Source: Petrosia ficiformis
Lineage: Eukaryota; Porifera; Demospongiae; Haplosclerida; Petrosiidae
Assembly (NCBI GenBank): GCA_947044365.1
Contig: OX345640.1
Coordinates: 6,064,001 to 6,128,000 of the forward strand
Reading direction: 5' to 3'
DNA length: 64,000 nucleotides
The position numbers and the translations under genes were made by a program. The notes under the pieces are model-generated. The model had not been told where the DNA came from, searched no databases, and worked only from the letters and a program-made list of their open reading frames with translations. How positions within the stretch are numbered: the first letter of the stretch is position 1; every line of letters starts with the position of its first letter. Shown in pieces: positions 1 to 10,692 of this stretch.

Positions 1-33
1 AACACATAGGATGATCTGTGTATATCTCATTAA
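1..33 (-). pseudogene. Edge of a fourth Frizzled-like receptor copy (copy 0), CRD exon 2
   Basis: Read on the minus strand, a splice acceptor (CTATAG) is followed by codons for VNEIYTDHPMC. This matches the start of CRD exon 2 in copy A (15659-15756) and copy C (41055-41152). The exon runs off the left edge. The flanking intron sequence to about 120 also matches the same intron at 15757-15920. The upstream exons (CRD exon 1 and the N-terminal membrane exon) are not found before the promoter-like block at 7.36 kb, so this copy is probably broken. The rest of the gene is outside the window, so its state cannot be judged. Confidence 0.6.
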
Positions 34-160
34 CTATACAGTAAAGAATTGGAATGATACCAAATTGCATAGCAATAGTTGATGAAATGAATGAGCAATA
101 GAAATCAGAAAATATAATTGCACAGATGAAGGTATATTAAACTACTGTAGTATATTGCAT

Positions 161-329
161 TGTTGAGTTATGTATTCTTAATTAATATTGTATGGTTTCT
201 TTTGGTTTTTGTGAGCATGCTCAGTAGCACATGTTAGATTACCTCATGTTATAACTTTGGTTGTACTCTCTGTCTCTCTTATTTATTACTTGGTATCAAA
301 TATATAGTTAGAAATATTAAGATACTACA
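161..329 (+). mobile_element. 5' LTR of a Ty3/gypsy-like retrotransposon
   Basis: A segment of about 169 bp begins TGTTGAG and ends ACTACA (TG...CA ends). It is followed within a few bases by TGGCGACGAGAGTGG (332-346), a plausible tRNA primer binding site because it starts with TGG. A gag reading frame begins at 365. The LTR interrupts receptor intron sequence that is continuous at 15.8-15.95 kb. No matching 3' LTR was seen in the window, so the borders rest on the terminal dinucleotides and the adjoining gag. Confidence 0.55.
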
Positions 330-364
330 ATTGGCGACGAGAGTGGTTGTTCAGTGGACTCACC

Positions 365-1544
365 ATGTCTGTTATCGGTAAACTTCAGGAGTTTAAACCG
401 GAGACTGAATGTTTCTCAACCTACGTTGAAAGGCTAAAATTATACTTCGATGCTAACGTAGTAAGCGAAAACAAGAAGGTAGCTGTTTTTCTCACAGTTA
501 TTGGTCCTAAAAACTACGCTCTACTAAGCGACTTTTATGCTCCAACAAAACCAAGGGATATAGCCTTGGAAGACTTAATCAAAACTCTTGAGGGTCATTT
601 TGAGCCTACACCTATTGTAATAGCAGAGAGATTCCATTTCCATAAGAGAGACCAACGTGCAGGTGAAAGTATTGCAGATTTTGTTGCTGAACTCAGACGG
701 TTAGCTACTATTTGCAAATTTGGCACTCATTTGGAAGAAGCCCTACGAGATCGTTTTGTTTGTGGTTTGAACAATGAAGCCACACAGAAATTGAAAACTA
801 TTTAACCATACTTAAAGCTATTGAGATTGCTACTAACCTTGAAAGTGTTGAAAGGAATACTCATGTAATGAAATCTAGTAAACCTGGAGCCTCAGTGGAG
901 GCTAATATAAAGGCTATTAACACTCAGCCATGTTATCGCTGTGGGAGGAAAGCCCACTGTAAGTTTAAAGATGCAGTATGTCATTCATGTGGAAAGAGAG
1001 GCCACATCTCACCAGCTTGTCGCGGGAAGAAAAGAGATGACACTCGTAAGCAATTCTCAACTTTCAAAACAAGAGGTAGGAGAAATACTACGAAGTGGGT
1101 TAGTACGTCAATTGAAGACAATTCAGATTTTTCTGATGATTTTACATTATTTACCTTTCGTAATAAATCTACACCCCCAATCCTTATTGACTTAGAACTG
1201 AACAATAGAAACATAGTAATGGAGTTGGACACGGGGGCAGCCATGTCGTTAATCTCACAGACTACAAAGAATTATTTCCTACAGTTAACTTGCGTCACTC
1301 TGAGGTTGTTTTGAAAACATATACGTCAGAGAAAATTACTGTGTTAGGTGAGATGGATGTAGATGTTAAGTATGGAGATCAGGAGAACACACTCATACTA
1401 TTGGTTATTAAAGGACCTGGTCCTAGTCTCATTGGACGAAACTGGATGTCACATAGGAATGCAATTAAAGGCCAGGGGATTTCCCTTTCAAGTGATATCG
1501 ATGTCCTTTACTTCTTCCTATGTCTGAGTGGCGTAGAGAGTTAG
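365..1544 (+). pseudogene. Ty3/gypsy-like gag-protease remnant
   Basis: The ATG at 365 opens a retroviral-type gag domain ending at a stop at 803-805. Reading continues in another frame (about 808-1314) with a nucleic-acid-binding region: an irregular first knuckle starting CYRCGRKAH, then a regular CCHC knuckle [14 protein letters not shown]. An aspartic protease motif ELDTGAAMS follows at about 1222-1248. A third frame (about 1290-1544) carries the protease C-terminal motif LIGRNWM. Two frameshifts, near 795 and near 1300, break the frame. Homology stops near 1510, so reverse transcriptase, RNase H and integrase are absent here. In an intact element this region would make the capsid-like protein and polyprotein protease. 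Confidence 0.8.
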
Positions 1545-2075
1545 CCAGGTTTGAAAACAACGGCAAAGGAACAGCACAAATGCAGATATTCGCCGTGAAG
1601 AAGCCAGGATACACCAACAAGCTTCAAGAGCTCGTGAGACCAATCAAAGGACGTATTAAATTAAAATAACCTATGAATTGGCATCATTGACCTTGAAACT
1701 TGCTAAATCAAATAAATGATTCTTGAATTGTTCATTATGAGAAGAGAAAGGGAAAGAGCTAAACGAGCTGCAGAAATTAAAGAGGAGAGAGACTAGATTA
1801 CATAAGAGAAAAGAGACTAATAGAGCTCATCGTGATCGAGAGAGACAGAGGGAAATAATGTGGAAACTGCTGAGCAAAGCCTGAGAAGAGAGATTGAAGA
1901 TTATGCGGGAGAGACAGAGAGAGACAAGAGCTATGGAGACAGATGATAAAAGAGAAGTAAGGTTGGACAGAGGGAGATAAGAGATGTGGAGACTGCTGAG
2001 CAAAGAGAAGAGAGATTGAAGATTATGCTGGAGAGACAGATAGGGAGAACAGCAATGAAGACTGCTGAGCAAAGG
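1529..2075 (+). pseudogene. STPR-like 23-residue repeat protein remnant
   Basis: Starting at ATG 1529 a short frame reads MSEWRRELARFENN and ends at a stop near 1669. From about 1741 the plus strand holds degenerate repeats rich in Arg and Glu, for example ETAEQREERLKIM, with a period near 69 nt. This resembles the STPR (score-and-three peptide repeat) DNA-binding repeats, which I recall from Helitron- or PIF1-associated and other mobile proteins. Stops and frame changes are frequent. The repeat part is duplicated at 53160-53490. The family assignment is from the repeat pattern only. Confidence 0.4.
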
Positions 2076-2454
2076 GATATTACCGCTAAAGTATTTAACA
2101 TCAGGGTTTTTCCTACCTACCTTTATTGGTGAAACCTTCATCACTATTCCGTGAACTGTGGCGTTTGAATGCTCTCCATGTCATCGAACTCTCCTTTCTT
2201 CACAGACTTGCATGAGTTCATAATGCATGCGCAGTTGTGCACAACCTCGTCTTATAACTACCCTTTTTTATGTGATCTCGCTCTAAGGCTTGCCCCACAA
2301 TGATTATCATTCTCTAGTAATTAAATTTTCATGAAGTTGGGCAGTACTTTCATTTAAGTAGCTAGCATGCATGCTAACGTACTACGTACTTGTGTATTAT
2401 AGCGCTTTCAGTTATAAGGTTGGAAATTTACAACTTCCTGTCAGAGAGTAAGTG

Positions 2455-2650
2455 TAACCAACTTACTGAATTTAAACTGCAATTCACGAGATCTTGAATG
2501 TACCCCATCCCAAATTACTGTAGATTACGAGAGTATACCAATCTGGTGGCGGCATGTCGGCATTCTACTGTCAAAAACGCCCACGCTTTGTTGGATGTGG
2601 TCGGGCAGTGCTTTGATTCAAGTGTCCGCCCTATGATGTTACTTTGAAAT
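2455..2650 (+). repeat. Interspersed repeat related to one arm of the 7.6 kb foldback
   Basis: About 190 bp, running from TTAAACTGCAATTCACGAG to TCCGCCCTATGATGTTACTT. Relatives lie at 12040-12200, 27110-27240, 35410-35540 and 54508-54680, with partial copies at 23340-23430 and 26410-26470. The last part (TTTGTTGGATGTGGTC ... AAGTGTCCGCCC) equals one arm of the foldback at 7614-7846. The TTAA at 2472-2475 is the empty target site of the element inserted at 53907-54506. Confidence 0.65.
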
Positions 2651-2898
2651 TAGCTTAGGGTACTTAAAAAAAAAAAAGTAAAAGGAGATTTGAATGGGAT
2701 GTTGATGTATGTGTGATGTATAGACTTGCTTTCTGGCTAGTTCTAGTGAGAGAGAAAGGGATGTTGGGAGAATAAGCGGAAAATACCGTTCGCTTGCAGA
2801 CTTGTTCTATAATCTTTGACTGCCTGCATAAATGTAACCGGATGCAGGTAGTAAATAGACAAATGAAACTCAAATAGGCAAGGTTTTCTGCGTATCTG

Positions 2899-3679
2899 CA
2901 CTGCAAAAATAGAATTGTTAAAATTACAAATGTATTTGTTAGCATAAATGCAAATCATAATTTAGTTAGCCATACAGTACAGTACAGTACACAGTACAGT
3001 ATAGTATAGTAGAGTATAGTATAGTACAGTACACAGTATAGTATAGTACAATACAGTATAGTACAATACAGTATAGTACAATATATTATAGTATAGTACA
3101 GTGCACAGTACAGTACAGTATAGTATAGTATAGTATAGTACAGTATAGTATAGTACAGTATAGTACAGTACAGTATATAGTATAGTACAGTACAGTACAG
3201 TATATAGTATAGTACAGTACAGTATAGTACAGTACAGTATATAGTACAGTACAGTACAGTACACAGTACAGTATAGTATAGTACAATACAGTATAGTATA
3301 CTGCACTGCAGAAATAGAAATGTTAAAATAACAAATGAAATGCAAATCATAATGTAGTTAGCCATACAAGATGTTACGACTGCATGGTAACGTACTTATA
3401 CCAATTATAATCAAATATCATGTTTAATATCTGCACAAAGAAGGTTTGGAAACCCAATTTAAAATGTTTATTCTGCTTTTTTGTAATCAATTAGACCATA
3501 TAAGGAAATTGAAACTTCAATTATTGGATTATAATTGGTAATATAATAAGTGCATGTACATTGTTTGTCACCATGCAATCATAACAACCTACACGACTAC
3601 TTAAATTACAATTTCTACTATTCCTTGCAACTGTACTAACAAATGTATTAGTTATTTTAACAATTTTATTTTTGCAGTG
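2899..3679. mobile_element. MITE with CACTGCAAAA termini, swollen by an internal minisatellite
   Basis: The termini are CACTGCAAAAATAG on the left and TATTTTTGCAGTG on the right. The sister copy in the duplicated block is 54929-55321 (393 bp). At 46341 the same flanking sequence is joined without the element (GCGTATCTGTGCGTTAAATTC in two parts), so an empty site exists and suggests a 2-bp duplication (TG). This copy is about 390 bp longer because of a pentanucleotide array at about 2970-3300 and a repeated flank of about 70 bp. Related full elements include 20855-21278. Confidence 0.75.
2970..3305. repeat. (ACAGT/ATAGT)n pentanucleotide minisatellite
   Basis: An almost pure array of 5-bp units alternating ACAGT and ATAGT, with occasional ACAC and AGAGT interruptions. 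It lies inside the MITE at 2899-3679. The sequence before the array (about 2895-2970) is repeated imperfectly after it (about 3300-3367), so the array sits between two copies of the same flank. The sister block at 54.95-55.0 kb has a single copy of that flank and no array. Long open frames here (Tyr, Cys, Leu and Ile repeats) are artefacts of the 5-bp period. Confidence 0.95.
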
Positions 3680-4261
3680 TGTGCGTTAAATTCAAAACTT
3701 CGTATTAAAGTGCAGTGAGGTGGTGAAACTTTGAAAAGATTAAAAGCAAAATAACAGAATACATTCATAAAGCTTGCACTATTATATAAGGAACAACTAC
3801 TGCCAAAGTATTTGGATGACAGAAATATCTTCACAGACACCAGAATGGTTGTTTGATATTTCAGAAATACAGCAAGGCGAGTGTTTGAATATTGTGCATG
3901 TACTCTTTAGTTACAGTATAATAAAATGTTTGTGATGAAAGACATGATGAAACGAATGATTCATTCTGCCACAAATCTTGTAACAGAAATGAAATCCGTC
4001 ACAGTTCCTCAGACGATTCCTCATTAGCGATATGTTGGCTATGCGAGACTAATTATAATTCAATTTCAAACAACCCTTAAACTATATTAGAACTTTCCAA
4101 AGTTTCCATACATCATTACCTACAGAATTTTAAACTACTGTGTTACTTCCATTAACGACTGCACTTGATGGAAGAGACCATCGATGCCCAACATTCTAAA
4201 AGGTTGAGTGCTTGTCCTGACTTAGTCTCTTTCCCAAACTCCACCCCTCTTTGTAATCGAA

Positions 4262-4480
4262 CAATTATAAGGATTTAGTGTTTAGCCACTAAATCATCTA
4301 ATTGTAATTTCACAGTTTTTACACTAACCACTAATTGGAACAACAGTGATGATTTAATTGCATACTTTTGTGTTACCATGGTATATAATACGGTTATGGG
4401 CATATAACACCCCTGAGATATTTTTCTCTGGCTATGCCCTCGACCAATTATCTCAGGGGCGTTATATACTTCCAACCAAG
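4262..4480. repeat. Hairpin-bearing insertion
   Basis: This stretch is missing from the duplicated block at 49250, where flanking sequence continues. It holds an 18-bp inverted repeat, TATAACACCCCTGAGATA at 4403-4420 and its complement at 4449-4466, with one mismatch and a 28-nt loop. The borders are approximate. It is probably a small non-autonomous element. Confidence 0.5.
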
Positions 4481-5345
4481 GCTATTTCCTATACATACAT
4501 AATAATACATAATTAATTAAATATAATATGAAAGCATGTTCCACTAAGTTGTGAAAAACAGAGGCATCGGAGAAATATGAAACGATCTTAGCTATAGTTG
4601 TTAGTATGAATGCAAACTTTATACAGTATGCATACACCGGAAAAATAATTTAATTGGTCATTCATGTTGCTATTGATGCATGATAACATACTTGTACCAA
4701 TTATAATCATCTATCATGTCTTATATCTCATATTAGATGCATAAATAAGGTTTGGAAACCTAAAATGATTAGACATCTATTACACAGGATAAAGGAATTG
4801 AAATTATAATTATTGGATTAGTGCAAGTACATGTATATCACCATACAGTTATTGCAATTCCCACAATTATACTAACCAATAAACTTATATAGTTATTTCA
4901 ATAATTTTTTTTTGTAGTGTTATATTATATAATTATAGTTATAGTTATTGGCACCCAAACCAATCAGGGAATATATTCATGTGTATTAATACAAAGGTTT
5001 GCAAACTTGACAGAAGCTTTAGTAAATGGGTAGAGGGCAGTGTCATCTGTTTACTTAACATTGTAAAATTATTCTCAATTGGAGTGCTATATATATATAT
5101 ACAAACAATCTGTCAGAATCCTATTTTACTATAATTGTATTTGAAAAGCTTTAAAGCAGTATTCTTTTAATATGAAATAATGACCACTTACAAGCTACTG
5201 AAAACTTAGGGTACAAAAAACATATTACCATATAAAAATACCAAAATACTTTACTGTTCATATTAATGCACATAAATAAAAACATACTAATTTAATTTTA
5301 TAAGAGAAGTAAACAGAAACAGTTATAGAGGCTAATCAATTCAAT

Positions 5346-6028
5346 TTAGCATCTGTATCCTCTCACACAATCAAAATTAAATGGAAATAAACACTTGAAA
5401 GTGTAAAATCCCTCATCTTTGCAGTACTGATCGTGTTCCAAACATCCTCTGTGTAAACAGCAATCCCCACATAGCCATTCCCAACAACTACACTGCCTTC
5501 CACATAATCCAAAGCAGCTATTGCCATCAACTGCATAGGGGCAGTACTGGCACTCCGTGGGACACTGATATGAACGTTTTTGTCTAGAAAATGCTCTTCT
5601 GTCATTGTGTTTGAAGGTATTTTCTTCAACATTATCTCTAGCACTTGCAATTCGAAGAGCTAAAAAAAAAAATGGCAAAGTTGATGGATAGGTCTTACTT
5701 GTTAGTCCAAGTTTACCCAAAGCTAATGCTGCCTCAATGATCAGTATGGCCTCTGGATGCATCACAAGTTGCTCAAGGGTGAACGAAATTGTCTCGTTAA
5801 CTCCAGTTTTTACAACCAGATCAATGACTTCACTTCTGTTGGGATGTGTTTCAATCATCGCTTTCATGCGACTCAAATTGGATTTTGGTATTATGTAATC
5901 TCCAAAATAACTGCAAGAGATACAAGCCCTATTATCAACAATATCTTGTACTTTGTAAAGATTCCTTTATCTTTTAGCTCTTCATTCTGAGATACTAGAA
6001 ATTTCTTATACCCCACAGTGGAACTCAT
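5346..6028 (-). pseudogene. Furin-site, PLA2-like Cys-rich type II membrane protein, copy 1 (deleted)
   Basis: This copy is homologous to the intact gene at 50627-51607. The N-terminus (ATG at 6028, KKF then KDKGIFTKYKILLII) and the C-terminal half (from about 5890 down to the stop at 5346) are both present. The segment between the membrane helix and the middle of the ectodomain is deleted. The junction reads VILEIT followed by an in-frame TAA at about 5895, so the protein ends just after the helix. The distal half keeps an open frame with the RQKR site and the cysteine-rich tail. It lies in the same orientation as the receptor genes, between exon 1 and CRD exon 2 of the broken copy 0. Confidence 0.8.
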
Positions 6029-6714
6029 TGTAGAAATGTCTAAAACGTCAAGATAATTAAATTCTTTCTGCTGGGCGTAACAGCTGTAATAGCTGAGTCA
6101 AAGTGTCTGCATGTTATAACAGCTATTACTACAACTTAAGTAGCCAATCATAATTATTTTAACTGACAAACCACAAACATAGTTCACATACTTGTGATAA
6201 TCATGTGATCAATGAGCTACATCACTCACTATACAGTTCAGTACACTTCCTAGCTGAGAAGAATACCTCCTTCAAAAAATTAAATGTACTCTGCAAATTT
6301 TTAGAACCTATATGGTATGCCAGCTTAGTTTAGCAAATCATTTCATTCCAAAATGACCTTTGCAATCCCTGTTTGTACTGTGAGGCATGTGAACAATATC
6401 TTTCATGCAATATATATATCTGCACATGCTGTCATGTGTATGACACTCTGATCAAAATTATTTTGTGGGAGTGTCCCTTTTTATATAGCAAATTCGGTGA
6501 TGATCACATATTCTCTACTTGTAACAATTTCAGATTTTGAGTTTCGGCTTGTTAATAATAAATTATTAAAATACCCTCGCATTTAATTAATTTGCAGTCC
6601 AGCGATTACTGACCGCCTGTTAGAACAGTATGAATCATGTTTTATGTTTATCTTTATATTCTTTCAGCTAACTATTTATGTATTTTCAATGGATATTTGT
6701 GTACATTTTGTTAA

Positions 6715-7330
6715 ATATAGCGTAGGCGGAAGGGTACGGTAATCATTTTGTTGTGTGTGTTAGCAATTTTTCTGGAAAAATAAAAACATTGACATTTCAA
6801 ACGAGGTACTGTAGACTTCAAATTATACAAGGAAAAAAAATAACATGGGAATTCTCCTTTTGGTTCTAAAGTTATGACAATTTTTATAATTCACAGTTAA
6901 TTAACATTTCACGACTTTAAGAAGAAACGAGGGCAATAACGAGAGTAAATATGGACATACAAACACAAGTGATCCTCTTTTATGGGTGTCGCTAGCCAAG
7001 AAACACTTCAAACCAAAAAACAATCGAGGTAATGGTTGCTACTACACCACCATTGATGCAAGATAGAAAGCTACCTAGCTCCACCTACAGGTATGTGCAC
7101 GTGCATGCTTGCAAAGCGTCATGTACTAAACCCGTGATAGAGGTGATTTACATTTTCACACGTTTGAGACTTTAGAGGTAGACTTGAAAACTTCTTCATT
7201 GTTTTTCAAACAGAAAATAAGATGTAAGATATAATATACAAATTATACATTTCTTTAATTGATATTCTTATTTTGTCTTTTAGGATATAAAGTTATAACA
7301 ATATTAAAATAGCTTATTATGCTTTTCAAA
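6715..7330. repeat. Interspersed repeat (GTAGGCGGAAGGGTACGG family), copy 1
   Basis: Runs from GCGTAGGCGGAAGGGTACGG through CTGGAAAAATAAAAACATTG, CGAGGGCAATAACGAGAGTA and ACACAAGTGATCC. The same order is found at 61034-61620. The other copy begins ACCCTCGCC and its likely partner end is GGCGAGGGT at 61731-61739. This left copy is 5'-truncated. No coding potential is seen. Confidence 0.7.
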
Positions 7331-7361
7331 ATGTATGCACCTTTTAATTATTAATGCTCAC

Positions 7362-7600
7362 CATTCTCCACCAATGTTTATTCTCTGTTCTAAACTCTTG
7401 TATATAACAGCAACGATTACAGTCTGGCCCGCAGAATTTCGAGTGAGGGCGTTACTGACTGACGTTACTGCGCTGCGAAAATATTCCTAACCACACCCAT
7501 CGTAATTATCGTAAGGTGCGACTCGGTATCACATCAAAACCTTCGTTGCAGCAAGCTCTATGCAACTATCTATTTCAGCTATCTAACTTTGTGTAAGTGC
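7362..7600 (-). promoter_or_regulatory. Exon 1 and promoter-like block of receptor copy 0
   Basis: The minus strand reads GGAGAATG followed by a donor GTGAGC (ATG at 7362-7364). The same block precedes copies A (23162), B (34175) and C (45861). Upstream is a shared segment containing CAGAATTTCGAG and GCGTTACTGACTGAC, which I read as 5' UTR or promoter. Its presence here, without a downstream N-terminal membrane exon, is the main sign that copy 0 once extended this far. Confidence 0.4.
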
Positions 7601-7613
7601 CGTAAGCTAACTT

Positions 7614-7846
7614 CAGAGTAACATCAAAGGGCAGACACTTGAATAAAAGCTTTGACCACATCCAACAAAGCTTGGGTGTTTAGATATCAGCAATACTACC
7701 AAAAAAATTTGCATGCTACATGTGTATTTGGTAAAAAATAATAGCATGCACATTTTTTGGGTAGTATTGCTGATATCTAAACACCCAAGCTTTGTTGGAT
7801 GTGGTCAAAGCTTTCATTCAAGTGTCTGCCCTTTGATGTTACTCTG
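7614..7846. mobile_element. Foldback element, about 105-bp arms
   Basis: Nearly perfect inverted repeat: left arm 7614-7718 (CAGAGTAACATCAAAGG...), right arm 7742-7846 (...CCTTTGATGTTACTCTG), loop about 23 nt. Arms include CACATCCAACAAAGCTTGGG and ATATCAGCAATACTACC with their complements. Single-arm relatives are scattered through the window (for example 23340-23430, 12120-12200). It lies just upstream of the exon 1 block of copy 0. Transcripts across it would form a long hairpin. Confidence 0.85.
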
Positions 7847-8020
7847 AGGTAAAAAATTCATCATGAATATATATATATATAATTATAATATTATACACAT
7901 ATCACAGAATGAAACTGACAAACTCTGAACATACTTCTAGGAATTATTACACTTTATCAAATTCTGGTAACTTATCTAGAAAAAAAATACTTATAATTTA
8001 TACACATAATACATTTTTAA

Positions 8021-8655
8021 GGTTGTAGTCTTTTCCATGGGCGGATGCTACTCCAATCAGTTTCTAGTCTTGCCAGCTTCTTGCTGCATACAATCTGGTT
8101 CAATTCTGTATCTTTTGGAAGTCGCACCCACCCGGGGGTATAATTATTGGGCCTAAATGTTTTCACTGATAGTTTATTTTTCAGAAACGGGTGGTGGAGG
8201 GCAAATGTTTTCACTGATAGTTTATTTTCAGAAACGGGTGGTGGAGGGGGCAATGGGTGGTAAACCCTGGCCAGGTAGCTGTAGTTGCTCTCTGAGAAAG
8301 ATCGGAGTTTGATAGTGTCTAGAAGGGTAAATTTTTTCAGTGAAAAGCTACTCTCAGCTTTCTTCAGCCTCTTGTAACTATAAAAGTAAAATGAATTCGC
8401 AGAATACGGCTTCGTAACTTTTCTCAAAATACATTGTACTTGGTGCACGCCATGTATGGTGGGCGTGGGTTTCGTGGTTTTGTACTTATGTTAATTGGAA
8501 AAAGGGAGATTTTATATACGTTTTATCAATTCCAGGACACTATAAAGGTGATTACAAGATATAAAGGTTGGTATTACATCCAATTTTACTCATATTATAT
8601 TATATTGTATTTTGAAAGTGATTGGAGTCGCATCCGCCCACTCCCTAGTACCACC
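8021..8655. mobile_element. TTAA-flanked MITE, about 635 bp
   Basis: TTAA at 8017-8020 and 8656-8659 flank inverted ends of about 45 bp: left starts GGTTGTAGTC and includes GGGCGGATGCTACTCCAATC; right, reverse-complemented, starts GGTGGTACTA and includes GGGCGGATGCGACTCCAATC. The homologous spacer at about 25.15-25.18 kb lacks the insert. TTAA targets are typical of piggyBac and Kolobok families. The long frame inside (8017-8448 minus) contains a duplicated segment of about 50 bp and is not a convincing gene. Confidence 0.7.
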
Positions 8656-8659
8656 TTAA

Positions 8660-10692
8660 CAGTTAAACTTAGCAGTATCATTAATTAAGAAAGTTAACAT
8701 ACATTAATAATTATTGTACGACATAATATTTTATAAACTGCAGAGCCATCCCTGTGATCGATTTTCACGTGGTACATTTGTGAGACCATAGCTTTCCCAC
8801 TGGTTTGAACAGTTTTAGGAAATTTTTACTGAAATATGGGAGTAACCATTGGGTGAAACACTATAGAGTATTTTCCGGGATAATATTCAGCTATAATAAT
8901 CTGGGTAAGTTGTGAGTGATACATTTCAGAAAAAAAAATCATTGAGTTCATAACCTATACAAAACAGAAATCATCATGAAGACATGAGAACTGAAAGAAA
9001 ATGGAGTCAAAAATGACAAACCAATGCTTCAGATTCTTCTTCATTATCATTTGTTGTCTTCTTCATTGTTTGAAGATCATCAGAAACCCAATCCTATAGC
9101 TACACAATAGCTACTCTCAATATGCAACACATGTATCCTAATTCTGGTTGGAAAAAAGTGGAACCCGAAATCAAAAAATTCTGTTCGGTAGAGGGTATTA
9201 TTTGAGTGCAATCTGGTTAAATCCAATCACTTCCAACTAGTCATGGTAGCTTAGGCTTAATCAATCCATCTCTGCTTCCATAAGTGTTACTCCTCCCTTA
9301 ATTAATTGATCTTATCATTTAGCAGTCTGCTTATTAGCACCAGAAGTCAATGTGAAACAATCTCTGATGAAATTTAAAAATCACTCCAACAACCATCATA
9401 ATGCCAAAGCAACACTTTGCTAGTTTGAGACAAACTTCCAAAGTTATTTTCAAAGTTCATTTGACTTGCATGCATGTCTAATGAAAAAGATAAATCTAGC
9501 TACCTTTTGGTTTTGATCTTTACAAAGGAGCATTTAAATATTTGTAACAAAGTTGTCAAAGAGCTAGATTAATCTGAACCCTTTAGTGGAGTAATGGACT
9601 TTACACAGATCCTAAAGAAATCCTTTAGAGTGGTTCCTACATGTACTGTATATATGCTGAGCTAATGCATCTACCAGTGGTCCATGCAAGTAGCAATTTA
9701 GGAATTACATGATTATTTTTATTTACTACCCTTGTGAATCTGTAAACATCTTTAGATGACCAATTACGATCACAACAAAAATGTAATTGTGCATTCATTT
9801 AATGTTTTCGCATTTTATTTGATGAATTGTATTAAAACATTATTATGTCTAATAGCGGGGATGAACTGAACTCCCTACCAACAGGCCTGTTGTTATCATA
9901 ACACACAAATTGTTTCTTGTATATACAGGTAGCATGAGTATATTCCACATATCGGAGATGTTGAGCACAGTACCCACAACAACAGTACGAATGTATGTGC
10001 AGTGACTATGATAATATATTCTATGAAAGTTTGCCTGCCTTGCATTGATTCTAAAAACTGTATACTCATCAGATTTCAGTTGGATTCGGTATAGAACATA
10101 CTTCAATTAAAAAATAATGTGTACTCAGGGAAACAGATCCTCCTTCCATCAACTGCATGGACAGTAGTCCTTTGTGTAAATCTCAACTGGACAGTACTAC
10201 ACAGTTAAGGTTGAAAGAGAACCAGTCTCGTATAGCCAAAATACTGCGCATTATCTGGATATACTTTCATCAAAAACCCAGGCTCATGCATGCATGAACC
10301 TGTGCAAGGCTAATCAAAATCCATATCGCATGCTTCATCATGATAAGAGATGGTGGCAATGTGCTATTTGGAAAAGAAATCATTGTTCCTGAAGCAACAC
10401 TGAAGATTGGCTACGACAGTATAAAGTCCAAGCAGTCATCACCATGGAAAACAGATCACTATATCCATCACTCTGATAATAATAATTATTGTAGTAAACA
10501 GGCATGCATGTTTTTTTATTTATTTATTATAAATATCACATCATTACAACATGTAGTTGATATTGGAACTTTATGGAAAATTATATAATTACAACAAATG
10601 AAATAATGAATTTTTCTACTACACAATGTATGAAGAAAATTTTAAATATTACACTTCAGGTAGTGTGGTGACTTTCATTTCATACAGGCTCC
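8660..10692. other. Intergenic spacer downstream of receptor copy A
   Basis: No convincing gene. Blocks here recur in the same order in the other spacers: 8740-9060 matches about 25200-25480, 9800-10140 matches about 34400-34740, and 10060-10450 matches 26470-26830 and 34650-35030. This shows that the tandem unit of the receptor array includes spacer as well as gene. Short open frames at 9849-10106 and 10340-10588 are not conserved as frames. Confidence 0.6.

Noticed and set aside
1827..2144. Minus-strand Ser/Leu-rich frame (also 53221-53559)
   Set aside because: Antisense of the Arg/Glu-rich STPR-like repeats.
2955..3365. Long minus-strand open frames rich in Tyr, Cys, Leu and Ile
   Set aside because: They come from the 5-bp repeat array, which leaves several frames open at once; the sister block has no such sequence.
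5363..5650. Second frame overlapping the PLA2-like tail (also in the other two copies)
   Set aside because: A shifted frame of the real coding region; the main frame carries the conserved cysteines.
8017..8448. 143-codon minus-strand frame
   Set aside because: It runs through the TIR of a MITE and a duplicated 50-bp segment; no family features.
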